From positions 248,001 to 312,000 of the forward strand of contig NZ_JAAGWH010000013.1 of assembly GCF_010682105.1 (NCBI RefSeq): a stretch of 64,000 bases of DNA, given 5' to 3'. The DNA is from Modestobacter muralis. Its GTDB lineage: Bacteria; Actinomycetota; Actinomycetes; Mycobacteriales; Geodermatophilaceae. How positions within the stretch are numbered: position 1 is the first letter of the stretch; every line of letters starts with the position of its first letter. Made by a program: the position numbers and the translations under genes. The notes beneath the pieces were generated by a model. The model saw nothing but the letters and a program-made list of their open reading frames with translations. It had not been told where the DNA came from and searched no databases. Below are positions 6,649-14,595 of the stretch, one piece after another.

Positions 6649-8214
6649 TCAGCGCCTGCGGCGGCGGAGCACCAGGGCGACGAGGAGGGCCAGCAGTCCG
6701 GCGCCGGCGGCCGGGGCAGCGAACCGGGACAGCGCCGAGGCGTCGCTGACCTGCAGCCGGTCGATCGGCTTGGGGTCGACCTCGGCCAGCGGCCGGCGCG
6801 GTGAGTCCGGCGTGCTCCTGCTCGGGCCACCACCCGCGGGCTTGTTCGGCGGGGCGGTGGTGCCGGTCGGCGGCTTGCTCGGCGCCTTGCGCGGGGTGAC
6901 CGGGGCGCTGACCGGTGCAGTGGCCGGCGTGCTGCTGGCCGCCGCCGGAGCGGAGCTGCTCGCCGCCGGAGCAAAGCTGCTCGCCGCCGGAGCAAAGCTG
7001 CTCGCCGCCGGAGCGGAACCGCTCGCCGCCGGAGCGGAGCTGGCCGCCGCCGGAGCGGAGTCGGTCGCGGCCGGAGCGGTGCTGGCCGCCGCCGGAGCGG
7101 TGCCACCGGCGGCCGGGGCCGTGTCGGTTGCCGCAGGAGCGGTGTCGCCCGCGGCGGGTGCACTGCTGGCGGCGGGGCTCTCGACCGGGACCACGATGGC
7201 CTGCGTGGCCGGGTCGATTGCCCGGTCGTCGCTCGACGGGGTGTCGGTCGCAGCGGCGTCCGTCGCCGCGGACCCGGCCGGCGGCACGCTGGCCGCGATC
7301 GGCGTGGTGGCCGGGCCGGCCACCGGGGCGACCGGCTGGGTGCCCGTGCTGGTCGGGCCGCCGGCGGGCGCGCTCTTGCGCGGCGGGGCCAGCGGGTCGG
7401 GCAGCGTGGAGCCCACCTTGGCCGGGGCGGCCTTCTTGGCTGCCCTGGCGGGTGCGGCCTTCGCCGGTGCCTTGGCCGGGGCGGCCTTCTTGGCCGGGGT
7501 CGTCGCGTCCTGCTCGACCGCGGCTGCCTTGTCGGCCGCCGCGCCGGCGACCTTCTTCGCGGCGGCGCCGGCCTTCTTGGCCGCCCCGCCGGCCGGGGTG
7601 TCGCCTGCGGTTCCCTCGATCGACATCGCTGCCTCCTCCACCACTCCTGCGGTCGTCGCCGCCACCTTCGCCACCGCGGCGGTGGCCTTCTCCGCGACCG
7701 TCGGCTCGCCCGGGCCCGCGGCTGCCGGCTCGGTCGTGCGCGCAGCTGCCGGCTCGGTCGTGCCCGCGTCGCCGGCGGCGATTTGGGCCGTGAGCCTGTC
7801 GGCGAACTGGTTGAGCATCTTGCCCGCGACGTCGGTCATCACGCCGCGGCCGAACTGGGCCGGGCGGCCGGTGATGGTGAGGTCGCTGGAGACGTCGACG
7901 CGCGTGCTGCTGCCCTCGGCGGTCAGGGTGACGGTCACCGTCGCCGACGCCGTGCCGTTGCCCCGCTGGTCCTTGCCGCGGCCGTCGAGGACGACGCGGT
8001 GCGCCGCCTCATCGGCCTCCACGACCGTGAGCCTGCCCTGGTAGGTCAGGTTGATCGGGCCCAGCTTGACCTTGATCCGGCCGCTGGACTCCGGGCCCTC
8101 GACCGAGTCCAAGTCCGCGCCGGGCAGGCACGGCAGGCTGCGCTCGGGGACCCTCAGCGCCCGCCAGGCCTCGTCGATCGGCACCGGCAGGGTGAAGGTG
8201 TTCTCGAGCTGCAC
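6649..8214 (-). CDS. CoxG-like SRPBCC protein with long Ala/Pro/Lys tail and C-terminal anchor
   Basis: A 521-residue protein. Residues about 1-155 form a CoxG-type SRPBCC domain (starting QLENTFTLPVPIDEAW, then PCLPGADL and GRIKVKLGPI). CoxG family members recruit CO-dehydrogenase-like molybdenum enzymes to the membrane. Residues about 170-300 are rich in AAKKA/APAKA, like histone H1 or the tail of mycobacterial HupB; the next 190 are Ala/Pro/Ser low complexity with APAASS repeats. A single hydrophobic segment and five terminal arginines close the protein, and there is no N-terminal signal, implying a cytosolic domain anchored by its tail. The GTG start has GGAGGT upstream. No cox structural genes are nearby. 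Confidence 0.8.
   Translation of the reverse strand: MQLENTFTLPVPIDEAWRALRVPERSLPCLPGADLDSVEGPESSGRIKVKLGPINLTYQGRLTVVEADEAAHRVVLDGRGKDQRGNGTASATVTVTLTAEGSSTRVDVSSDLTITGRPAQFGRGVMTDVAGKMLNQFADRLTAQIAAGDAGTTEPAAARTTEPAAAGPGEPTVAEKATAAVAKVAATTAGVVEEAAMSIEGTAGDTPAGGAAKKAGAAAKKVAGAAADKAAAVEQDATTPAKKAAPAKAPAKAAPARAAKKAAPAKVGSTLPDPLAPPRKSAPAGGPTSTGTQPVAPVAGPATTPIAASVPPAGSAATDAAATDTPSSDDRAIDPATQAIVVPVESPAASSAPAAGDTAPAATDTAPAAGGTAPAAASTAPAATDSAPAAASSAPAASGSAPAASSFAPAASSFAPAASSSAPAAASSTPATAPVSAPVTPRKAPSKPPTGTTAPPNKPAGGGPSRSTPDSPRRPLAEVDPKPIDRLQVSDASALSRFAAPAAGAGLLALLVALVLRRRRR
6941..7102. repeat. 21-bp imperfect tandem repeats inside the CoxG-like gene
   Basis: Units of about 21 bp built on GCCGCCGGAGC are repeated head to tail, two or three of them nearly identical, and decay at the 3' side. 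In the gene they encode APAAS-type heptads. The frame is kept throughout, so this is a coding minisatellite and a candidate for length variation between strains. Confidence 0.8.
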
Positions 8215-8380
8215 TGCGGGACCTCCGTGGACGGGCGGCGACGGGGGCGGGACGGCGATCTTGACCGGCCCCCCTACATCCGACCATGCCCGGGACGGCA
8301 GCGCAGTCGCGGGCCCGACGGCGCGCCGGAGCCGCTCACCTCGCGGTGTGACGGACCGGTCCGCTCGCCCCGCGGGACGG

Positions 8381-9631
8381 TCAGCCGGCGGCGAGGGTCC
8401 GGTGCCGCAGCCGCGCGGACGCGGCGAGGAAGACCAGGCCGAGGGCAGCGAGCCCGACCCCGACCGCGCTCGGCGCCCGGTAGCCCAGCCCGGCGGCGAT
8501 GACCAGTCCACCCAGCCAGGCGCCCAGGGCGTTGGCGGCGTTGAGTGCGGAGTGGTTCAGCGCAGCGCCCAGCATCTGCGCGTCACCGGCGACCTCCATC
8601 AGCCGCAACTGCAGCAGCACGACCATCGTGGAGGCCGCCGCCGCGACGGCGAACACGGTGAGGGTCAGCGCCACGATGTCGCCGGCGGCCAGCACCATCA
8701 CCCCGAGCAGCAGCCCGACGGCGATCGTGGCCCCGACCAACGAGCGGAACAGCGCCCGGTCGGCGAGCCGGCCGCCCAGCGCCGTCCCGAGGACGCCACC
8801 GAGACCGAAGGCCAGCAGCACCACCGGGACGAAGCCCGCCGAGGTGCCGGCCTCGTCGGTGACGGTGGGCGCGATGTAGCTGTACATGGCGAACATGCCG
8901 CCGAAGCCGACCGTGGCGACCAGCAGCGTGAGGACCACCTGCGGACGGCGCAGCGCGCCCAGCTCGGAGCGGATCGTCGCCTCCGACCGCCCCGGGATCG
9001 ACGGGACGACGGCGAGCACCGCGACCACCGACAGCGCGCCCACCACGACCACGGCCCAGTAGGCCGACCGCCAGCCCAGGTGCTGCCCCAGCCAGGTCGC
9101 CGCGGGCACGCCGGCCACGTTCGCCGACGCCAGGCCCAGCATCACCGAGCTCACCGCGCGGCCTCGCTGGTGCGCCGGCACGAGTGAAGCGGCGATCAGC
9201 GAGGCGACGCCGAAGTAGGCGCCGTGCGGCAGGCCGGCCACGAACCGGGCCAGCACAAGGCTGGTGTAGCCCGGGGCCACGGCGCTGAGGGTGTTGCCGG
9301 CGATGAAGGCGGCCATCAGGCCGATCGCCAGCGACCGGCGCGGCAGGCGGGCGCCCAGCGCGGCGATCGTCGGCGCGCCGACCACCACGCCGAGGGCGTA
9401 GGCGGAGATGACGTGCCCAGCGGAGGGGATGCTCGCCTGCACGCCGTCGGCGATGTCGGGCAGCAGGCCCATGGTCACGAACTCGGTCGTGCCGATCGCG
9501 AACCCGCCGAGGGCCAGCGCGACGATCGCCAGCACCGCCGTCCGGGTCGCGGGGAGGGTCGGGTCCTGCGTCGTCGCGACGGGCGGGGCTGCACTCACAG
9601 CAGGGGCCAAGACGCCGTCCGCGGGCGACAT
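8381..9631 (-). CDS. MFS transporter, DHA1 family (AraJ/YdhP-like exporter)
   Basis: A 416-residue, 12-helix major facilitator. TM1 carries the GTTEFVTMGLLPDIA signature typical of AraJ/YdhP/Cmx-type exporters, and helix 5 the PHGAYFGVASL motif. The conserved RLPRRS loop follows TM2. These proteins export drugs or sugars by proton antiport; the substrate is not predictable. The gene stands alone, with 166 bp after its end before the CoxG-like gene on the same strand. Confidence 0.88.
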   Translation of the reverse strand: MSPADGVLAPAVSAAPPVATTQDPTLPATRTAVLAIVALALGGFAIGTTEFVTMGLLPDIADGVQASIPSAGHVISAYALGVVVGAPTIAALGARLPRRSLAIGLMAAFIAGNTLSAVAPGYTSLVLARFVAGLPHGAYFGVASLIAASLVPAHQRGRAVSSVMLGLASANVAGVPAATWLGQHLGWRSAYWAVVVVGALSVVAVLAVVPSIPGRSEATIRSELGALRRPQVVLTLLVATVGFGGMFAMYSYIAPTVTDEAGTSAGFVPVVLLAFGLGGVLGTALGGRLADRALFRSLVGATIAVGLLLGVMVLAAGDIVALTLTVFAVAAAASTMVVLLQLRLMEVAGDAQMLGAALNHSALNAANALGAWLGGLVIAAGLGYRAPSAVGVGLAALGLVFLAASARLRHRTLAAG

Positions 9632-9700
9632 TCCCGTTGGGCAACAGCTCCGGCCCCGACGTGCCGATCATCTCGGGAGGACCACAGACAGGAGCTCCCC

Positions 9701-10456
9701 ATGGCGGCACAGCGGCGTCCGGCACCGAAGAAGCGCACGCGGCCGGCGGCCCGTCGCCGTGCGCAGCGCCGCCCGCGCACCCCGCTGGGTTGGCTGGCGC
9801 CGGTGTTGCTGGTCAGCGCGGTGGCCGCGATCGCCGGCGTCCAGGTGGCCCCGGTCGTGGTTGAGCTGACCGCCTCGGGCACCGAGGTGACCAACGGCGT
9901 CTCCCGCGAGGCACTGCTGACCACCACGCTGCCGGACACGACCGTCGCGATGTCGGGCACCGGGCAGGCCGGGCTGGGCGGTGAGGAGATCTCCGCGGTG
10001 GCCGCCCAGGGCGCACGCAGCAGCCGGTTCGCCGTCCCGCAGCCGCCCCGGCCGGTCGGCATCACGGTCCCGGTCGACGTCTCCTACGGGATCGTGCCGG
10101 AGTACACCCAGCGGCCCGACGCCTGCGGCAGCTCCACGACGCCCCGGCGGATCGCCCCGAACGCGGTGGCGGGTGCGGGGTCGGCGACGGTGACGTGGCT
10201 GGCCGACGCCCGCGAAGAGGTGCTGTCCTACCGCGTCTCGGCGGTCAGCCAGGAGCTGGTCGGGGGCGAGCAGGCCGGCCCGGTGCCGGTGGTGGTCGCC
10301 AAGCCGGGCACCTGCTCGGAGCTGACCGCGACCGTCCCCGGGCTCGTGCCGGGCGACGCGTACGTGATCTGGATGGAGGAGGAGGTGCGCTCCCCCTCCA
10401 CCGGGGTGGCGCGGATGGTGCACGTGGGCACCTCCGACCCGGTCGTCATCGGCTGA
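9701..10456 (+). CDS. Membrane-anchored protein with fibronectin III-like domain
   Basis: A 251-residue protein of unknown function. A very basic N-terminus (RRPAPKKRTRPAARRRAQRR) precedes one hydrophobic segment at about residues 30-50, so it is a type II membrane anchor with an extracytoplasmic body. The last 100 residues have a fibronectin type III-like pattern (ATVTWLAD, SYRVSA, TATVPGLVPGDAYVIW) with two cysteines that could pair. AGGAGCT precedes the ATG. Its end faces the convergent MFS gene 17 bp away. Confidence 0.7.
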   Translation: MAAQRRPAPKKRTRPAARRRAQRRPRTPLGWLAPVLLVSAVAAIAGVQVAPVVVELTASGTEVTNGVSREALLTTTLPDTTVAMSGTGQAGLGGEEISAVAAQGARSSRFAVPQPPRPVGITVPVDVSYGIVPEYTQRPDACGSSTTPRRIAPNAVAGAGSATVTWLADAREEVLSYRVSAVSQELVGGEQAGPVPVVVAKPGTCSELTATVPGLVPGDAYVIWMEEEVRSPSTGVARMVHVGTSDPVVIG

Positions 10457-10473
10457 CGACCGGGCCGGGGAGG

Positions 10474-11793
10474 TCAGTGCGCGACGACCGCGGCGCTGTC
10501 GGTGTCCGGGTCGGCCAGCTGCCACGGCCGCACGACGACGACCAGGACGACGATCGCCAGCACCAGCGACCCGACGATCACCGTGCCCATGGCCACCGCG
10601 TCGTTGCCCAGGATGCCGACCAGCGGGGAGACCGCGGCACCCACACCGAACTGGACCGCGCCGAGCAGGGCCGCGGCGGTGCCGGCCTTGTCGCCGTGCC
10701 GGGACAGCGCGAGCGCCGGGGCGTTCGGCAGGGCCAGCCCGACGGCGAAGAGCACGGCCCACAGCGGGACGGCGACACCGAACAGCCCGCCGGTGTCGGT
10801 GAGGGCGAGCACGAGCAGCGCGGCCCCGGCCAGGGCACCGGCGATCGTTCCGGCGACCAGGATCTTCGCGGTGGAGAAGAAGCGCAGCAGCACCGGGTTG
10901 AGCTGGGTGGCCGCGATCAGCCACACCGCGCCGGCGCCGAAGAGCAGACCGAACTGCTGCTCGTCGAGGCCGAACTCGTCCTGGTAGACGAACGAGGAGC
11001 CCGACACGTAGGCGAACAGCCCGGCCATGGTCAGCCCGGCGACGAGCACCAGGCCCACGTAGGCCCGGTCGTGGAACAGCGAGCCGTAGCTGCGCAGCGT
11101 GCCGGCGACCCCGTTGCTGCTGCGGCGCTCGGGCGGCAGCGTCTCGCGGACGGCGAAGAAGCCCATGGCGACCAGCAGCACGCCGTAGACGGCCAGCAGC
11201 CCGAACACCCCGCGCCAGGAGGTGAACCGCAGGACCTCCCCACCGATGGTGGGCGCGAGGACCGGCGCGACGCCGAGCACCAGGAAGAGCCGGGACAGCA
11301 TCGTGGCCGCGGCCCGGCCGTCGAACAGGTCCCGGACGACGGCGATCGCGATGACCGCACCGGCCGCGGCGCCGGCGCCCTGGAGCACGCGCAGCAGGCC
11401 GAGGACGGCCACGTTCGGGGCGACGAGCACCAGCAGCGAGGCCAGGACGTGCAGCGTCGTGCCGATCAGCAGCGGGGTGCGGCGGCCGTAGCGGTCCGAC
11501 AGCGGACCGAGCACCAGCTGGCCGAGCGCGAGGCCGACCAGGGTGCCGGTGAGGGTGAGCTGGACCGCCGAGGAGGTGGTCTCCAGCTCGTCGGTGATCG
11601 TCGGCAGCGCCGGCAGGTACATGTCGATGGTCAGCGGACCGAGCGCGACGAACGCGCCGAGGGTCAGCGCCGTCCGGGCGGTCTTCGGCTTCTCGGCCAC
11701 CGGCGACGGCAGCCCGTCGAGCTGGGCCTGGGTGACCCGTCGGGCGGCCGCCCGGGTGTCGTCCTGTTGTCTCTGGTCCTGCGTGGTGGTCAC
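10474..11793 (-). CDS. MFS transporter, Bcr/CflA drug-resistance family
   Basis: A 439-residue transporter with 12 predicted helices. The start of the first helix (GPLTIDMYLPALPTI) and the TM2-3 loop GPLSDRYGRR are diagnostic of the Bcr/CflA subfamily, proton-coupled exporters of drugs such as bicyclomycin or chloramphenicol. It has a 40-residue charged N-terminal tail. It follows the isochorismatase gene on the same strand after 118 bp and is probably transcribed from its own promoter. Confidence 0.9.
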   Translation of the reverse strand: MTTTQDQRQQDDTRAAARRVTQAQLDGLPSPVAEKPKTARTALTLGAFVALGPLTIDMYLPALPTITDELETTSSAVQLTLTGTLVGLALGQLVLGPLSDRYGRRTPLLIGTTLHVLASLLVLVAPNVAVLGLLRVLQGAGAAAGAVIAIAVVRDLFDGRAAATMLSRLFLVLGVAPVLAPTIGGEVLRFTSWRGVFGLLAVYGVLLVAMGFFAVRETLPPERRSSNGVAGTLRSYGSLFHDRAYVGLVLVAGLTMAGLFAYVSGSSFVYQDEFGLDEQQFGLLFGAGAVWLIAATQLNPVLLRFFSTAKILVAGTIAGALAGAALLVLALTDTGGLFGVAVPLWAVLFAVGLALPNAPALALSRHGDKAGTAAALLGAVQFGVGAAVSPLVGILGNDAVAMGTVIVGSLVLAIVVLVVVVRPWQLADPDTDSAAVVAH

Positions 11794-11911
11794 GGGGTCC
11801 CCTCATCGGTGCAGTGCGCACGCGAGACCGACGCTGGCCACGTTCGCGGTACGGGAGCCACAAGCATGCACAGGGCAACGACATTCCCGCACCCGACGGG
11901 ATCCCCCTGGA

Positions 11912-12445
11912 TCAGCGTGTCGCGAGCACCGCGTCGGTCGTCGTCAGGGTGATCAGCGGCGCGTAGAGGGCCATCGCGGCCAGCGCCCGCTCGTGGTCAG
12001 CGTCGGTGGCCCCGGCGCAGGCGTCGGTGACCACCTGCACGGGCACGCCGGCGTCCGCGGCCGGCAGTGCGGTGGACAGCACGCAGCAGTCGGTCGACAC
12101 CCCGGCGAGCAGCAGCGGCCCCTCGCCGGCCAGCGCCGCGAGCTCCGGGCCCCACTTGCCGAACGTGGTGGCGTCGAGCACCAGGGCGCCGGCCGGGTCG
12201 TCGAGCAGCGCGTACAGCGGGGCGTCCGGCGGCTGCAGGGCGAACGGGAACTGCTCGTAGTACGGCACCCACGCCCCGGTGGGCTCGGCCGGCGCCACGA
12301 ACCGGGTGTGCACGACCCGGCCGGCGAAGGCCGCGGTCAGCCGGCGGATCGCCGGGTGCACCGCGGCGAACCCGGGCGCGCCCCACGGCGAGCCCGGGTC
12401 GGCGAAGACGTGCTGGACGTCGATCACCGCGAGCAGCCCGGTCAT
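11912..12445 (-). CDS. Isochorismatase-family cysteine hydrolase
   Basis: A 177-residue cytosolic hydrolase. The Asp-Lys-Cys triad is visible: D9 in AVIDVQ, K97 in FGKWG, and the cysteine of GVSTDCCVLST (about C121), which also carries the usual cis-peptide region. The family includes nicotinamidase, ureidoacrylate and carbamoyl hydrolases. The ATG overlaps the stop of the upstream NCS1 permease gene by 4 bp. That coupling suggests it acts on the compound the permease imports, plausibly a nucleobase, hydantoin or pyridine derivative. Confidence 0.88.
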   Translation of the reverse strand: MTGLLAVIDVQHVFADPGSPWGAPGFAAVHPAIRRLTAAFAGRVVHTRFVAPAEPTGAWVPYYEQFPFALQPPDAPLYALLDDPAGALVLDATTFGKWGPELAALAGEGPLLLAGVSTDCCVLSTALPAADAGVPVQVVTDACAGATDADHERALAAMALYAPLITLTTTDAVLATR

Positions 12446-13917
12446 GCGGCCTCCTGCGCCCGCACCGCACCCCGGCGGAGCAGCAATGTGCCGAGGAAGC
12501 CGACGGCGAGGGCGACCAGGACGCCGAGGTTGGCGTAGGCCCAGGCGCCGTCCCGGCCGCCCAGCCCGACCGGGCCCAGCAGGTAGCCCTGCCAGTCCAG
12601 CCAGCCCGCGTAGGAGTTGGTGACCAGCCCCCAGCCCAGCACCGTGCCGAGCGCCAGCAGCAGCAGGGGCACCGGCTGGGCGGCACCGTAGCGGCCACGC
12701 GGGTCGTAGAGGTCGGCCTCGGCGTAGTCGCGGCGGCGCAGCAGCAGGTCGGCCAGGAAGATGCCGCACCAGGCGGCGACCGGGACGCCGAGGGTGATCA
12801 GGAAGCCCTGGAACTGGGTGAAGAAGGTGCCCTCGGCGAGGAACACCACCCAGATCGCGCCCAGCACCATCAGCACGCCGTCGATGGAGGCCGCGACCGG
12901 GCGGGGCACCCGGGCGCCGGCGGCCAGCAGCGCCAGGCCGGAGGAGTAGATGTCCAGCACCGCGCCGCCGACCAGGCCGAGCACGGCCACCACGGCGAAG
13001 GGCACCAGGAACCAGGTGGGCAGCAGGGTGGCCAGCGCACCGATCGGGTCGGCGCTGATCGCCGTGGACAGGTCACCTGACGAGCCGGCCAGCAGCAGGC
13101 CGAACACCAGCAGCAGCACCGGTGCCAGCGCCGAGCCGAACGTCGTCCAGCCGACGACGCCGCGAGTGGACGCCGTCCGCGGCAGGTAGCGGGAGTAGTC
13201 GGCGGCGGCGTTGACCCAGCCGAAGCCGTACCCGGTCATCACCAGCACCAGCGCGCCGATGAACAGCTCCGCGGACCCGCTGGGCAGCGCGGTCACGCTC
13301 CCCCAGTCGACGTCGTCGAGCACCAGGACGAGGTAGACGACGGTGAGCACGCCGGTGACCACGGTGATCACCGCCTGCATGCGCATGATCAGGTCGAAGC
13401 CGAGGACACCGCCGGCCACCACGAGCGCGGCGACCACGAGCAGGGCGACCACCTTGGTCGCCGTCCCGCCGCCCCAGCCGAGCTCGGTGAGCACGGTGGC
13501 GGTCGCCAGCGTGGCCAGCGAGGTGAGCACGGTCTCCCAGCCGACCGTCAGCACCCAGGACAGGACGGCGGGGACGCGGCCGCCGGTGACGCCGAAGGCC
13601 GCCCGGCTGAGCACCAGGGTGGGCGCCGAGCCGCGCTTGCCGGCGATGGCGACCAGGCCGCAGAGGGCGAAGCTGGCGATGATGCCGACGACCCCGGCGA
13701 CCACCGCCTGCCAGAACCCGATGCCGAAGCCCAGGGTGAACGCGCCGTAGGACAGCCCCAGCACGCTCACGTTGGCCCCGAACCACGGCCAGAACAACTG
13801 CCGGGGCGTGCCCTTGCGCTCGCCCTCGGCGATCACGTTGATGCCGTTGGTCTCCACCGCCAGCCGCGGCGTGGGCGCCTCGTACGGCGGTTGTCCGCCG
13901 GTCACCTGGTGCGCCAT
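12442..13917 (-). CDS. NCS1-family permease (cytosine/purine/hydantoin type)
   Basis: A 491-residue transporter with about 12 hydrophobic segments. The N-terminus carries the family hallmark NGINVIAEGERKGTPRQLFWPWFGAN and helix 1 LGLSYGAF; the helix 6-7 region has GYGFGWVNAAADYSRYLP. These proteins are sodium- or proton-coupled importers of nucleobases, hydantoins or vitamin precursors. The ATG at 13917 gives a normal N-terminus. The stop overlaps the isochorismatase start by 4 bp, so the two form an uptake-and-hydrolysis pair. Confidence 0.9.
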   Translation of the reverse strand: MAHQVTGGQPPYEAPTPRLAVETNGINVIAEGERKGTPRQLFWPWFGANVSVLGLSYGAFTLGFGIGFWQAVVAGVVGIIASFALCGLVAIAGKRGSAPTLVLSRAAFGVTGGRVPAVLSWVLTVGWETVLTSLATLATATVLTELGWGGGTATKVVALLVVAALVVAGGVLGFDLIMRMQAVITVVTGVLTVVYLVLVLDDVDWGSVTALPSGSAELFIGALVLVMTGYGFGWVNAAADYSRYLPRTASTRGVVGWTTFGSALAPVLLLVFGLLLAGSSGDLSTAISADPIGALATLLPTWFLVPFAVVAVLGLVGGAVLDIYSSGLALLAAGARVPRPVAASIDGVLMVLGAIWVVFLAEGTFFTQFQGFLITLGVPVAAWCGIFLADLLLRRRDYAEADLYDPRGRYGAAQPVPLLLLALGTVLGWGLVTNSYAGWLDWQGYLLGPVGLGGRDGAWAYANLGVLVALAVGFLGTLLLRRGAVRAQEAA

Positions 13918-14023
13918 CTCGTCTGCTCCGTCCTGACCGGTGGGGCCGGTTCCTGGCGGCACCGTAACGGCCCCGGGGCATCCGCCCCCACGCGAGCAGC
14001 TGCTGGTGCCCGCCGGAGACGGC

Positions 14024-14057
14024 GACGGCGCCGGACCCAGGTGGGTCCGGCGCCGTC
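14024..14057. terminator. Hairpin downstream of rpmE2
   Basis: Perfect 15-bp arms (14024-14038 and 14043-14057) with a 4-nt loop, 17 nt beyond the stop of the L31 gene on the minus strand. No T-tract follows. Confidence 0.7.
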
Positions 14058-14074
14058 GGGGCGTGGGGGGGGGG

Positions 14075-14326
14075 TCAGCCGCGCTGGCGCGCGCCGTACC
14101 GCTGGTTGAACTTCTCGACCCGGCCCGCGGTGTCCAGCACGCGCTGGTTGCCGGTCCAGAACGGGTGCGAGGAGGAGCTGATCTCGACCGGCACCACGGG
14201 CAGCGTCTCGCCGTCCAGCTCGATCGTCCGGCTCGTGGCGACCGTCGAGCGGGTCCGGAAGGTCTCACCCGTCGAGGTGTCCTGGAACACGACGGTGCGG
14301 TACTCGGGGTGGATGCCGTTTCGCAT
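14075..14326 (-). CDS. rpmE2: Ribosomal protein L31 type B
   Basis: An 83-residue 50S subunit protein starting [16 protein letters not shown], with [23 protein letters not shown] near the end. It lacks the CxxC zinc pairs of the zinc-binding L31, so it is the zinc-independent paralogue. In many actinobacteria that form replaces the zinc form during zinc starvation and is repressed by Zur. GGAG lies before the ATG. A candidate Zur box is 65 bp upstream, and a strong hairpin follows the stop. Confidence 0.95.
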   Translation of the reverse strand: MRNGIHPEYRTVVFQDTSTGETFRTRSTVATSRTIELDGETLPVVPVEISSSSHPFWTGNQRVLDTAGRVEKFNQRYGARQRG

Positions 14327-14390
14327 GGTGGTTCTCCTCGGTCTGCGCGGGACGTCCACCCCCGGTGGGGCGGGCTGATCGCGACACCCA

Positions 14391-14406
14391 TGGGAACCGT
14401 TCTCCC
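14391..14406. promoter_or_regulatory. Candidate Zur operator upstream of rpmE2
   Basis: TGGGAACCGTTCTCCC is an imperfect dyad with a GAAC-C-GTTC core, about 65 bp before the rpmE2 start. Its form resembles the TGAxAA(N)xTTxTCA boxes bound by actinobacterial Zur, but only about 9 of 15 positions match the low-GC mycobacterial consensus. The call leans on the known zinc regulation of type B L31. Confidence 0.35.
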
Positions 14407-14507
14407 CCCGCCCCTGTTCCCGCCCGGGTCGAGCCGGACGGCGCAGGGTGGAGCCGCGTGCGCACACGGCTCAGCCCCACCCGGAGCGGGTTGAGCCGCG
14501 CCACCGG

Positions 14508-14539
14508 ACGTCGAGCCGGGCCACGGCACGGCTCGACGT
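14508..14539. terminator. Hairpin downstream of the Pnkp gene
   Basis: Perfect 11-bp arms (14508-14518 and 14529-14539) with a 10-nt loop, 57 nt past the end of the Hen1-Pnkp operon on the minus strand. It probably ends that transcript before the rpmE2 promoter. Confidence 0.55.
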
Positions 14540-14595
14540 GCGGCCAGCCGGGTCGACCCGGACGACGACACCGCCACGGCCGACGGCACCCGAGG

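Noticed and set aside
6941-7102. Short regular repeats considered as a CRISPR array
   Set aside because: Units are contiguous 21-mers without spacers, keep the reading frame of the CoxG-like gene, and no cas gene is present.
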